NCBI GenBank assembly: GCA_016617855.1
Contig: JAECUM010003235.1
Span: forward strand, 1-64,000
Length of the DNA stretch: 64,000 nucleotides
Direction: 5' to 3'
From: Megalonaias nervosa
Taxonomy: Eukaryota > Mollusca > Bivalvia > Unionida > Unionidae
Part shown: piece by piece, positions 21,609 through 33,752 of the stretch
Layout of the letters: every line of letters begins with the position of its first letter
Numbering within the stretch: position 1 is the first letter of the stretch
Notes under the pieces: model-generated
Database searches by the model: none
Told to the model about the DNA's origin: nothing
The model's input: the letters and a program-made list of their open reading frames with translations, nothing else
Position numbers and translations under genes: made by a program

Positions 21609-21631
21609 ATTTTTTATTATATTCCTACAAT

Positions 21632-22300
21632 ATGGATATCATTGATTTCTCAGCGACACGAAAGCAAGAGCCAATCAAGCATCATCCAGCGCTACTAAAT
21701 TCTATCAGATCAATTATCATAGGTCCATCTGGGTCTGGGAAGACGCAATTGTTGCTTTACCTTATAATGACATGGCTGAAGTGGGATAAGTTGTATTTCG
21801 TGCCACCATCTGTAGATGATCATCAATGCTACGACGTGCTTAAAGATTTTAATGAAAATGCAAAACTGTTGAACAAGAATGGTAATGATATTATTGATTT
21901 TATCACCGATATTGATGAAGCTCCATCTGTGGATGATCTCGATGGATGTATTGATAATCTCGTAGTATACGATGATGTGAAGCTAGACAAACAATCAAAT
22001 CCATCTCGGATATTTTCCTGAGGCAGACATAAAAACACCAGTATTATATATGTTACTCAGCGATATACACAAATACCTAAAGTGATCAGAGATAACTGCA
22101 ATCTTCTGGTTGTCTTTGATGGTGTTGATACACACACACTAAGAAACATTCATCAGATTTGGTGTTCAGGGTACATGGATATGATAAAATTCAGAAACTT
22201 CTTCTCAAAAGCACAAGTGATTCCTCATGGATTCATCACGATAAATTTACATGATCCTCGGTCGCGATTTCGATTTGGTCTCGATAAAAATTTTGATTGA
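21632..22300 (+). pseudogene. Packaging ATPase (FtsK/HerA type), element B
   Basis: Starts at ATG 21632-21634 (MDIIDFSATRKQ). Walker A is GPSGSGKTQLL (about 21722-21754), and Walker B is NLVVYDDV (about 21956-21979). One in-frame TGA lies at about 22019-22021. Reading then continues in frame with SIIYVTQRYTQIPK (sensor-like TQ motif) to the TGA at 22298-22300. Length about 222 codons, normal for the family. All catalytic motifs are intact apart from the one stop. Confidence 0.82.
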
Positions 22301-24997
<2,697 letters not shown>

Positions 24998-25003
24998 GGT
25001 GTA

Positions 25004-25380
25004 AGTAGTAAGGGGAGAGGGGGCACTATACGGACAATGGGAAAATACATTACAGACCACCACCACCACCCCTGGGCAACTATACGGACAAAATTTATAC
25101 CTGGGCCTATATACAAACAAAAGGTTGGGCCTGTATACGGACAATAGGGATGGAACAGGTAGGGTGACGTCACGTCATTGGTAACAATGTTTCAAGGGGC
25201 TGACCTCAATCGGGCGGAACATCAGGGACTGACTTGAATATGTGTGAATTTAGGGACACGTAGAAACATGTATAGAGACATAGATATAGACATTGACATA
25301 GACAAACAAATATACACATCTATGGCAAAGAGAATAGATATCTTTTCGAGGCAGTTGAGTGGCCCTGAAAAGGGCCTTTG
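25004..25380 (+). repeat. Left terminal inverted repeat of element C
   Basis: Matches 43618-43994 in reverse complement with scattered mismatches. Its inner end contains an intact histone-type stem-loop (25361-25376, minus strand), so the repeat itself supplies the 3' end signal of the first gene. Confidence 0.92.
25341..25376 (-). promoter_or_regulatory. Histone-type 3' stem-loop and downstream element, copy 1
   Basis: On the minus strand: AAAGGCCCTTTTCAGGGCC, then ACTCA, then CTCGAAAAGA after 10 nt. A six-pair stem with a TTTC loop is the replication-dependent histone mRNA consensus, and GAAAAGA fits the U7 histone downstream element. It begins 11 nt past the stop codon of the gene at 25388-25972. 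Function is inferred from sequence match only. Confidence 0.75.
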
Positions 25381-25387
25381 AGTTCTT

Positions 25388-25972
25388 CTATTTTCTCCAG
25401 TTCTTCCACCATCTCCTCACTTTCTGTATGATTCCTTTCTTCTTCTTCTTTTCTTGGTCTGGTATCCAGTCAGGATGTCCCATGGATCTAAATTTTTCCT
25501 GTACCTTGATCCAGTTTTCGTTCAGTCTGTCAAAGTCCTCTTTTTTCTTTCTGTTTTCTTTGTCCTTTCTCTCTTTAGCCCAGGTATCTTTAATCTTCTT
25601 CACCTCTTTTTCCAGCACCTATCTCATCATTTCTTCTGATTTCTTTAATTGCTCTAATCCCCACTTCACAAAAGACCACTATGTGAAATTCAATATGTCT
25701 TGTTAAAAGCACCTCACTTTGATCACATTATCAAGGGCCTGCTTCAATGTTCCCACTCTAACATACTTAGGCTGAATGAAGCCTCTTAACGTTTCCACTT
25801 TCTCCTCTATCATGTCTTTCACTAGATCCCTGGCTACTTTCAGGCTGGTCACTTGACTTGTCACAAAGTCTTTGGTAACTGGATACCTCCATTCATGTTC
25901 AAGTCTTTCCACTACATAGGCTGCATCCACCATCCAGTACCAACTGTCTTTCAAGTTACTAAAAAAATCCAT
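25388..25972 (-). pseudogene. Element C cassette gene 1, charged coiled-coil protein
   Basis: Starts at ATG 25970-25972 (MDFFSNLKDSWYWMVDA), open for about 90 codons to 25703. After stops between 25700 and 25620 it resumes with MLEKEVKKIKDTWAKERK to a TAG at 25388-25390. The second part is a Lys/Glu/Arg-rich coiled coil. No enzymatic motif. Its promoter region (TATA at 26026-26033) and 3' stem-loop match those of the next two genes, so the three form a family of expression cassettes at the left end of C. Function unknown. Confidence 0.6.
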
Positions 25973-25979
25973 TTTCAAA

Positions 25980-26068
25980 GGTGTTGACTAGTCAACGCTG
26001 GGTAGCCAGGCTGACGACAGCTATGATTTATATACTTGAAGCACGGACGTGAAGGAAAACATCCCTTA
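25980..26068 (-). promoter_or_regulatory. Cassette promoter 1 (TATA box plus conserved blocks)
   Basis: On the minus strand: GGGATGTTTTCCTTC, ACGTCCGTGCTT, then TATATAAA, then GGCTACCCA and GTTGACTAGTCAAC just before the start codon. The same blocks in the same order occur at 27165-27255 and 27935-28021. Confidence 0.7.
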
Positions 26069-26089
26069 CACTCACTTCACATATTATAT

Positions 26090-26440
26090 ACTATCCACAC
26101 AGAAGGGGAGGAAGAAAAAAAACACCATATCTACTTTTAAAAAAAACAAAATCTACTATCCACACAGAAGGGGAGGAAGAAACCAGCACCATATCTGCTA
26201 TCAAAAACCCCAATATCTACTATCCACACAGAAGGGGAGGAAGAAAAAAACACCATATCTGCTATCAAAAACCCCAATATCTACTATTAACACAGAAGGG
26301 GAGGAAGAAAAACACGCCATATCTACTATCAAAAACCCCAATATCTACTATCCACACAGAAGGAGAGGAAGAAAAAAATAACCAAATATCAACTATCCAC
26401 ACAGAAGGGGAGAAAGAAAAAACCCAATATCTGCTATCCA
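26090..26440. repeat. Minisatellite, ~64 bp unit
   Basis: The start CTATCCACACAGAAGGGG recurs at 26091, 26156, 26220, 26284 (variant), 26348 and 26393. Spacing is 65, 64, 64, 64 and 45 bp. It lies between cassettes 1 and 2 and has no coding sense. Confidence 0.9.
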
Positions 26441-26457
26441 AGGTAGGAGCGCACAGC

Positions 26458-26512
<55 letters not shown>
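26458..26512. repeat. (CA)n microsatellite
   Basis: About 26 CA units directly after the minisatellite. Confidence 0.95.
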
Positions 26513-26580
26513 CAGTAAAGGAGTTAGTGTTTATAGTCACACTACTCCACATTCACACAAATTGGTAACTTGAATAGTCT

Positions 26581-26615
26581 CTTTTCTAGAGATCTGGTTA
26601 GCCCTGAGAAGGGCT
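26581..26615 (-). promoter_or_regulatory. Histone-type 3' stem-loop and downstream element, copy 2
   Basis: Minus strand: AGCCCTTCTCAGGGCT, then AACCA, then TCTAGAAAAG after 9 nt. The outer G-C pair of copy 1 is here an A-T pair, a paired change that keeps the stem. The hairpin begins 5 nt past the TAA at 26621-26623. Confidence 0.72.
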
Positions 26616-26620
26616 ATGTT

Positions 26621-27165
26621 TTAGAACTCCAGATGCACCTGGTTAATGGTGACATCTCCCAGGCCTGGCACCACAGATACAACGTCTGCTCCAGTCCTGC
26701 TCCCAGTTCAATCCTGCTCTTGGGAGTGCTGGGGGGGGGTTGGGTTGATTGGCTTCACTATCCCAGTCTTCACTTTGAGGATTGTGAACACTTGTTCCCT
26801 CTGCCTTCTACGCCAGACCAGGGGATGATGAGGTCTCTGCGGCTATTCCCAGTTTCTCCCTAGGGGACAGCAGCTCTTGGTAGTAGTTGTGGCTGTGGAT
26901 GCGGTTGAGGTGGTGGTACTGGTTGTGGCTGACGCTGGGGTGGTGTTGGTGTCCTCACCTCAGGTTTCACCTCAAACTGAGACCTCAGTGTGAGGTGTGG
27001 CAGGATTCTTTCTTCCTTCTCTTCCTTCGTTTTCCTCTCCTCCTCCTCCTCTTCTATTCTGGCTTCCTCCTGTATCGCCTTCATGGCCAGCTCATCCAAT
27101 CAACGTCTGGCATACTCCAGGTGCATCTGAAGTTCCAGTAACTTTGTAGTTCTGTTACTTATCTT
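26621..27165 (-). pseudogene. Element C cassette gene 2, Glu/Pro-rich protein
   Basis: The position of the start codon in the sister cassettes here reads TTGAAGAT, so the initiator ATG seems lost. LKISNRTTKLLELQM follows, with an in-frame TGA at about 27097. A Glu/Arg-rich helix (EEARIEEEEEERKTKEE) and a Pro/Gln-rich tail follow. With a frame change near 26860 and a stop near 26715, reading ends at TAA 26621-26623. It is low-complexity with no known domain. Its promoter and stem-loop match those of cassettes 1 and 3. Confidence 0.55.
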
Positions 27166-27255
27166 CAATGTTGATACGTCAACGATGGGTAGCCAGACTG
27201 ATGAACGCTCCGCATTAAATCCCTGAAGCATAGACTTGAAGGAAACCATCCCTTT
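27165..27255 (-). promoter_or_regulatory. Cassette promoter 2
   Basis: Minus strand: GGGATGGTTTCCTTCAAGTC, TATGCTTCAGGGATTTAATG (a decayed TATA position), CTGGCTACCCATCG and TTGACGTATCAAC. Same block order as promoters 1 and 3, but the TATA box is weakened, in line with the lost start codon. Confidence 0.6.
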
Positions 27256-27493
27256 ACACCAAAACTTACTATACCATATTACCACAACATGGAACGCGCG
27301 GACCTAAAAGAAACACTCACGTTGACTTTTTGACTTACAAACACAGACATACACTATCTAACAAGACAGAGAAACAAAGTGTGGATAGACACATTTCTAT
27401 TTATTTCCATAAAACAGAGAAACGAAGTGCTTATAGACACACTTCTATTTTTTAACATCAACACACAAATTTTGGGGCAATTTGATTAGGATG

Positions 27494-27530
27494 TCTTTTC
27501 TAGAGTGTTGGGGTAGCCCTGAAAAGGGCT
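27494..27530 (-). promoter_or_regulatory. Histone-type 3' stem-loop and downstream element, copy 3
   Basis: Minus strand: AGCCCTTTTCAGGGCT, then ACCCCA, then CTAGAAAAGA after 11 nt. Same stem variant as copy 2 and the same TTTC loop as copies 1 and 4. It lies 17 nt beyond the TAA at 27548-27550. Confidence 0.75.
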
Positions 27531-27547
27531 GTTGTGTTGACGGTGAG

Positions 27548-27933
27548 TTATGGCAATCTTTTATTGTCTAAGATTGCGACCACGTCTGGCGGCAGGCTTT
27601 CCCACATGATAGGGTCTGCTTCTTCAGAAAGAGAGGGAGAACTCTTTCGTGTCTACCCGATAGTCGACAAAACCTGTCTGGCTCCTGCTGTTGTTGTTGC
27701 TGCTGCTGCTGTTGTTGCTGTTCTCTCTGATGCTTCTGAAGTCTATACTTCTCTGTCCACTCTTCTTCCTCTTGTTTGATTTCCTCTCTGAAGACATCTT
27801 CTATCAGGTCTTGGGCTATTGTTAACATCCTGTCATTCTCTATCTCATCAGGCTTAGGTATCAGGATTTGCCAGACACGGTGTAAATTCACGTAAGCTTC
27901 GTTCAGCTTGGCTAGTCTTGAAGGTATCTTCAT
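27548..27933 (-). CDS. Element C cassette gene 3, polyglutamine-containing protein
   Basis: Starts at ATG 27931-27933 (MKIPSRLAKLNEAY), right after the conserved block GTTGACTCGTCAAC. A helical acidic middle (IEDVFREEIKQEEEEW) leads to a run of 12 glutamines encoded by mixed CAG/CAA (about 27686-27722). The main frame stops at 27568-27570; another frame in the last 30 codons runs to 27548-27550. No known domain. It is the best preserved of the three cassette genes. Function unknown; the position next to the terminal repeat suggests an early or accessory gene. Confidence 0.6.
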
Positions 27934-27934
27934 A

Positions 27935-28021
27935 GGTTGACGAGTCAACAATGGATGGTTAGAATGGAGACTGACTCGCTTTATATGGCTCAAGCGCGGA
28001 CGCGATAGAAAACATCCCTAC
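27935..28021 (-). promoter_or_regulatory. Cassette promoter 3
   Basis: Minus strand: GGGATGTTTTCTATC, GCGTCCGCGCTTGAG, CCATATAAAGCGAG (TATA at 27980-27987), and GTTGACTCGTCAAC at the start codon. It is the clearest of the three related promoters. Confidence 0.7.
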
Positions 28022-28096
28022 GATTTTCTGTTGGGTCGGAACGCTATTATAGCTAATTTCATGGTAAGGGATAGAGAGAAGTCAAAGAGCATATAT

Positions 28097-28754
28097 TCAC
28101 AGTGTTTTTTTGAAAACAAACGACAGACATTTTTTCAAAACACATTGTTTATTCAACAAACAATCAACCACTAACAATTCATATAACATCAAACAAACTT
28201 TGTTTTCACAAGGTTGACAACGTTGTGAAGTCCAGTTAGATTTCCACTGATGGAAGTCATTGGGCCATTGATGTACACTACGTTTTCTAGCTAAAGACAA
28301 AAGATCGTCATAACGGTCACAAAACCATCGATCTACTTTCTCATCGTTTCTAGAACAGTTACGATCAAACTAAGTCACTAAGTGTTCTAAAGGGTATCCA
28401 AGATTGCTTTGATGAAGAAAATACACAATATTGTCCACACACCATGGAATCTGTGCCTTGTAATTTCACATTATTGAATCGTGTCGTCTGGGCATTTCTT
28501 CTCAAAAAGTCGATGATGTCGTCTACCAAAGGAGGTAATCCATACGAATCAAAATACTCCACACAATCCTCTTTAGGGAAGTAGACGGCTAAAAAGTGGG
28601 TTTCTGGGGGATGACTCTCGTCCTTGTTGATGACATAAGCTTGATAATCTTGAGGTTTACAATGAGACAATTCATCTTTAGCACACACGACAGGATTCCA
28701 AGAAGGAGTATACGAACTGCTGTTCAAAAAGTAATAAAGTTCCCAGGAATCCAT
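28097..28754 (-). pseudogene. Adenain-type (Ulp1-like) cysteine protease, element C
   Basis: Starts at ATG 28752-28754 (MDSWELYYFLNSSSY). Catalytic elements follow in order: His in ETHFLAVYF, Asp in EYFDSYG, Gln in LQGTDSM, and Cys in VCGQYC (about 28425-28445). A frame change just after that Cys and an in-frame TAG near 28370 precede a Cys-containing tail ending at 28097. This protease would cleave capsid precursors during virion maturation. It is the leftmost gene of the main structural block. Element D keeps only its N-terminal end (52061-52145). Confidence 0.85.
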
Positions 28755-28775
28755 TTTTTTTTTTTCTTGTTTTTT

Positions 28776-29279
28776 TCACAGGTAACGATAAGTCATCAAT
28801 TCAATTCTGACTTTTTGTTTGAAAATCTCTGACAAGTAACCGTTTCTTTGTTTCGTCTCCGCACTCTGGGCTAAGAGATCTTTGATGCGACAGATCTCCA
28901 GAGTAGTAAATGGGGGATAGGAATGATCGCGCAAGTCTTTATACCACTGATGCAAAACTGCTTCTACCGAGATGAGACACGAAGCGTCCTCCGGATACTC
29001 GTCAAATTTTTCTTCTTGACTCATCATCAGACATTTTTCGTGTTGAATTTGACTGGGATGATTGTTTTGACATCCATAGCAATCTTTCTTGCTCAATTCC
29101 GTAATTTTATCCGCCAGGTGTTTGGCTAAACAGGACACTAAATGTTCTTCTTGTTCTGGCCATCTGGACATGACCACCACGTCCTCTTCGTCTTTGTCTT
29201 GGGGTTCTGCTTTCACGGTATCCTCCTATTCCATTTCCAAAGATTCTCCACCTTTCAAAGAGGGATAAGAGTCTTTCAT
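28776..29279 (-). pseudogene. Conserved Polinton protein with C-x2-C / HPSQ motif, element C
   Basis: Reads from ATG 29277-29279 (MKDSYPSLKGGESLE) with an in-frame TAG near 29228, or from ATG 29214-29216 for 146 codons. The core is CYGCQNNHPSQIQHEKC, which looks like a zinc-binding CxxC...H...C motif I have seen in other invertebrate Polinton proteins of unknown role. It lies between the capsid and protease genes. The equivalent in element D is at 52150-52660. Confidence 0.6.
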
Positions 29280-29284
29280 AGTTT

Positions 29285-30621
29285 CTAATAGTCTAGAATG
29301 ACTTCTTTCAAACTGTTGATTTCTATGGCATTATCGAATTCGGCATACAGGATGACATTCACCGTCTCGGCGAGAGCTTCTGCAAACTGAAGTTCCACAC
29401 GCAGTTGACCGGATTTTATAGGGTGGAAATGTCCCTCGTCGCTGCCTTGGTCTGGAGTGAAATCAAAAGGGCCCACAAAGTGTAACCTCCTGCATAATCT
29501 TTGTACGAAATACCGTGACTCGGTTGGTTCCTAGCTGTCCGGTAGCTTCGTACAGGGACAAGTACATCTCAAGTAATTCTTCTGGGCAAAGTTAGGTTCG
29601 AATGGTCTGGTACACAAGGTCTTGCCATCGCGACTGACTTCGATCTTGGACACTCTGTAGTGCTTAAACTGGAAAGGATTTTGATCGTGGGCTCCGTTGA
29701 GGGCTGAATTGCTGACGATACCAATGATTAAACGTTTGGGTAACTGTCCTTGGAGCAGATGATCTTCGATCTTGATCGGAGTCCAGCGGCAATGGTGAAA
29801 GTTTTCACTTCTACGCGTCGTATCGGATACTTGGCGGTCGTTCTGCTCAAAGTGTGAATGATGTCGTTTTCCGCTTTAGGTAACACTTTTACGCGGCGCA
29901 CGTAAAGTCTGGCTTCTTGGATGATGGTTTTGCACTCGTTGGCATGAGCCATCAAATGGAAAGCGGCACTGCTGAGATTCAGTCTCAGGAGGATATCCAC
30001 TCCGTTGAGCAAATACTTTTCTTGCAACCACATGTCCAAATGCAAACGATCCATCACTTCCAAACTACGGCCTTGCAGGATTTTCTTTCGACGGTCATTA
30101 AAGCCCACTTTGTAAGGATCGTCATCTGCTGTCACGGCTGTGTCGTTAAACTTGTCCTCACCTGCTGTGTCAGGTTTCCAAACCACGCAAGCATCCAGAT
30201 GAGTGTTCTTGGTCTCTTTTCCGTACGTCAAGAGATTTTCCAGGTACGCTCGGTAAGGGTAAGTATCCATGCTACTGCTGACCAGTTTGCTATTTAAATA
30301 CAAATCCACTTCGCTGAACAAGGAATGCATGAAATACAAGGAATGCATGAAATTGTGGACGGGAGCTACTCTAGCATCGGCTCCCGGATCGGTGTTGTCC
30401 GTTTTGATCACTTTGAATTTCAGGTACAAAAAACTGCTATTCAGATCGATGTAATCTTCGGGCTGTCCTTTCATTTCAAATTCGGTGGGAGTTGAATCCC
30501 TCCAAGAGGAGACGAGATGAAATTCTAGGTATTGGGATTCTTGCATCGTCATCGTGGTGGGTGGCATGGCAAACAGATCCAATTCCGACTTGGAACAGGC
30601 GCAAGACTCTCGGTGCATCAT
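29285..30621 (-). pseudogene. Major capsid protein (double jelly-roll), element C
   Basis: Starts at ATG 30619-30621 (MMHRESCACSKSELDLF). The N-terminal block has MPPTTMTMQESQ and DYIDLNSSFLYLKFK, typical of the F54H12.2-like Polinton capsid family. Later blocks are FQFKHYRVSKI and the C-terminal DFTPDQGSDEGHF and VNVILYAEFDN. The main frame is open for 297 codons to 29728, then changes near 29780 and again near 29570. An 18 bp tandem repeat (30320-30355) duplicates six residues, FMHSLY/FMHSLF. Estimated full length is about 445 residues, normal for the family. It forms the virion shell. Confidence 0.88.
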
Positions 30622-30647
30622 TTTATTTCTTTCTCTCTGTTTGTGAT

Positions 30648-31085
30648 TTAATAATCAAAAACGTCTAAGTCTCGGACGGTTCTTCTTTTCTTAGTCTTTC
30701 TAGCTCTATGGGTGTGAAGTCCTCTGGAGGGGTGTCTTCGTCGTCTCTTTCTGTCTTGGCCTTGCTGTGGCGTCAGGGAAGCAGGAATACCTGACTCAGC
30801 AGTGTCCAGGGCATTTATAGGAGTTTCTCGCCGAGCCAAAATGTCTTTTCCCGTCTGAGGCAAGACATTTTTGCCTGCTCTCAGAAAAGCTTCTTTGGGG
30901 TTTTGTTTGTCAGTGATGACATTTTGGAGAAATTGTTTGCCATGCGTCAAAGCGGCATCTTTCAAGGCGTGCAATCACCGTGACACCATCGGTTTCAAAA
31001 CGGGAGCCACCGAATGAAAGGCTGATTTCAGCATATCTCTTAAACCATGTCCTCGTTGTCGAGCGACTCCTTGGTACACAGGATA
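30648..31085 (-). pseudogene. pVI-like minor capsid protein, element C
   Basis: The N-terminal part has RQRGHGLRDMLKSAF and a Pro/Lys segment, an in-frame stop near 30977, then LHALKDAALTHGKQF, and a basic C-terminus with RKRRRRHPSRG and KTKKRRTVRDLDVFDY. The amphipathic N-terminus plus a basic, possibly protease-cleaved tail is the pattern of pVI-like Polinton proteins. It sits between penton and capsid genes, as in element D (53196-53605). Confidence 0.65.
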
Positions 31086-31091
31086 CACGAC

Positions 31092-31582
31092 TTACAAGTG
31101 GTTTGAGTAATCGTTTTCGAAAATGGAGTTGGTGAATGAAATATTTTCTCCCAGATCTCCTTTGATACTAATGTTGACAGTGTCGAAATACGACTTACTG
31201 ACGGACAAATAGTGAGGATGTACAAATTCTCGGTGAACGTGATAGGTGTTTCCACCTTCCTCGTGAGCATTCGTGGCAGAATCTACTTTGAAAGGAATGA
31301 CACACAGTAACGCTACGGAAGTGTGTACCACTATGGTGTACTCCACCACATCCGAGTACACAAAGATCAGATTAAGTCCTTGGTTCATTTCTACAGGGAA
31401 TCGAAAATATTTCGCAAAATCCAAGTTGCCGGTAATGGCTGGTATTTAGTTTTTAATCTTGATCAATTTGGGGTCTCCACCCAAAATGTCATACAATTCA
31501 GGACAAAATTTAATGGAAAATACTTTGCCCTCTTAAAATTTGATCAGCAGGCAAGGAGCTATTTTGTGGTACTCGAGGGTGA
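31092..31582 (-). pseudogene. Penton-like protein, C-terminal part, element C
   Basis: Minus-strand reading with KFCPELYDILGG, FRFPVEMNQGLN, LIFVYSDVVEY and EFVHPHYLSVSK, the order seen in Polinton penton proteins. Stops occur near 31533 and 31447. It ends at TAG/TAA near 31092. The N-terminal part lies next to it on the opposite strand (31616-31985). This follows from a local inversion and is not normal gene structure. Confidence 0.75.
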
Positions 31583-31985
31583 CACTTTTTCTTAACGTTA
31601 CCCAGTGACAGTTCCATGGAGGTGTTTCCCCACAACACCTTGTGCTGTTACACGGCCACATTACCTCAGGCCATCCAATTGGACCACGAAGCCCATTGGG
31701 AAGTGGCTTTAGTGGAAATGATTCACCCTACACAAATCAAAAACATCATTGAAAATCAAAACACTTTTACGGTGGAAGTTCATGACGAGCAAGTGCAACA
31801 AAACTTGGATGAAATCACCAGTGCAGGTGACTCTATGAGAACACAGGACCCCAAAACTAAACGGTTCACCTATCGGTTGAAAATTTCCGCAGGCTATTAT
31901 TTTAGCGCCCAACATTTGGTGAACACGATTGTTAACAGGTTCAATGCACTATTTGGCAAAGCCTTGGAGAAAGCCAGAAAAAGTG
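31583..31985 (+). pseudogene. Penton-like protein, N-terminal part, inverted segment of element C
   Basis: ATG 31616-31618 opens MEVFPHNTLCCYTATL, then LPQAIQLDHEAHWEVAL and ISAGYYFSAQHLV, the N-terminal half of a penton-like protein. It is on the plus strand while all neighbours are minus. The inverted piece is framed by ACACTTTTTCT (about 31579-31589) and AGAAAAAGTGT (about 31974-31984), an 11 bp inverted repeat. In element D the same gene is uninterrupted on one strand, which supports a flip in C. Confidence 0.8.
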
Positions 31986-33122
31986 TGTTGAAGGGCATGA
32001 TGGTCACATCTTTTACAGTTGATGATTTGCGAGGCGTCGATCCAAGAGTCAAAACTCGGAGGATATCCTTTCCAATGTACTTTGACTTCTCTGACACGAC
32101 GTCTTCCCACTTTTCGGGTTCTTTGATCGAGAATGCTTTCTATCTCGTACACTTCGTCTTCTTTTTTGGTCACACGTTGTAACTCGGGCAAGTAAAACGT
32201 TCCTTTTAACACTTCCACGTTCATGTCTTCCAATTTATAGACACCAGGATGGCGGCCAGGCACTCGATCAGTGATACAAACAATTCGGTGGTCCAGTGAG
32301 TAAGTAACCTTTGTCGAAAGTGCGTTTGGTGTTGCCAATGCGCACCCAATCTCCTCCTGCGAACACTCCACCTTTCTTGGGGACAGCCGGGGACGTACCA
32401 AACAGGTGTTCAAAGACGGTCACATCGTTGTCGGGAGTCACTTCTTTGTGGGCACGTCCGATGTTCCGATGGTAAAATTGGTTGTACGCTTGGACTAGGT
32501 GCGGTAAGACGTCGATTTACTTGAGAGTGTGTTGATGCGTAAAATATTTCCACATGCGTTCTTTCAAGGTGCGTTGAAAACGTTCCACGATGCTGACTTT
32601 GGTGTCCGGTTTCTCGGTGGTGAAAAAATGAATGTCTCGTTTCTTCAATTCTTTTTGGAAAGCTTGGTTCGGAAAATCGGTGCCTTTGTCGGTTTGCCAT
32701 CGAAGAGGGTGACGACCGCTTTGTTTCAACATCAGTTTGAGGGCTCGCACTAACTCACTGCTCGATTTGGAAGTCAATGGTACGACCCAAGCAAAATTGG
32801 AAAAGACGTCGATGACACAAAACAAATATTTGTAGCCACGATTGTAGGGGGCCAAATGAGAGACATCGGCTAAATCGGCTTGCCATTGATTATCGATGCC
32901 CTCCGCTCGGGTGCGACTTCTGGAAAATTTTCGTCGAATGGGTTTGTGTAAAGTGTACGTGGCTTGTTCTTGTAACCATCGTTGCACTTGAGGTAAATTG
33001 ACACTTTTCAGTCGAGTTTTGGCAGCACGATAAAATTTCTGAATTCCTCCGTAACCCGCAGGATGGGATGGATCGTAGTATATGCTGGCTAATACCTTCT
33101 CCATTTTTAGTAGGTTACCCAC
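31986..33122 (-). pseudogene. Integrase with C-terminal chromodomain, element C
   Basis: Starts at ATG 33120-33122, or the ATG at about 33104 (MEKVLASIYYDPSHP). N-terminal region with GYGGIQKFYRAAK; catalytic D-D-E in WQADLADVSHL, WQTDKGTDF and VSIVERFQRTLKE. The first frame ends at 32517, and later frames carry the chromodomain (VYEIESILDQRTRK, VHWKGYPPSFDSW, 32060-32170). Frame changes occur near 32515 and 32410. The chromodomain probably steers insertion to marked chromatin. The gene runs into the inverted penton segment at its 3' end. Confidence 0.88.
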
Positions 33123-33660
33123 TCCTCCCTAATGTTACTTTGAATGGGGCGAGGGAGTGGTTTAGAAACGGCTTTACGTGTCCGATGTGTCACGGGAGTA
33201 GAAGTCGAAGGTAGTAGTGGTTGTGGTAATCGGATGGCATTGGTCTTCTTTTCTTTTTTCACTTCTGGTTTCCCTTCCATCTTTGTGACTTCTGTCGAAG
33301 GACATCATCTTTTTAACCCATGCTTTAAGTTCTTCTCATTGGGGTGTAGGGGAAGGGGTCAACAAGGACGCTGTAATCTTACTAGGGATCAGAGCCGCTG
33401 ACGGTGTTTGAAAGACTTCTCCTGCATCTTCTTTCTCAGGCATCAGTGGGGCTGAGTCTGTCTTGACCTCTGGGGGCGGCGATGGTAGTGGTGATGGACT
33501 TTTCATCAAGGTCTTAAAAACTTTCAGAGTTGGTAGAGTTGTTTCGTCTAAAGGTTTCTGGTGAAAGAGTTGCAGTCGTTGATTGGGAGGTAAATGAAGG
33601 GGTTCGTTTTTCTTGCCAACGATAGTATTCCATCCATCATTTGTGATGCACTAAAGCCAG
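33115..33660 (-). pseudogene. Pro/Ser-rich protein upstream of integrase, element C
   Basis: Minus-strand coding character with TLPTLKVFKTLMKS, SPSPLPSPPPEVK and LIPSKITASLLTPSP. A stop near 33342 and a frame change near 33300 come before a basic tail ending EEWVTY at about 33115. No domain is recognised. The same gene in decayed form is at 55910-56390 of element D. The role is perhaps a virion core or tegument-like protein; this is a guess from position only. Confidence 0.45.
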
Positions 33661-33752
33661 TTTTAGTCCTTCCATCGGATTTCAGTGGTCACGTCTGAGA
33701 TCTTTGGACCCCAGTTACCCCTTTTATCTTTGGCCTAGCCCTTATGAAGAAG

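Larger units (their letters stand above)
20105..22300. mobile_element. Element B, right part: integrase, PLA2 and ATPase block
   Basis: Second half of element B. The integrase and PLA2 genes are on the minus strand and the ATPase is on the plus strand, diverging from PLA2. No capsid, penton or protease gene was seen in 22300-25000, so either the element is 3'-truncated or it never carried them. Confidence 0.55.

Noticed and set aside
26049..26440. Regular repeats that could suggest a CRISPR array or repeat protein
   Set aside because: Units are contiguous minisatellite copies of about 64 bp without unique spacers, and the genome is eukaryotic.
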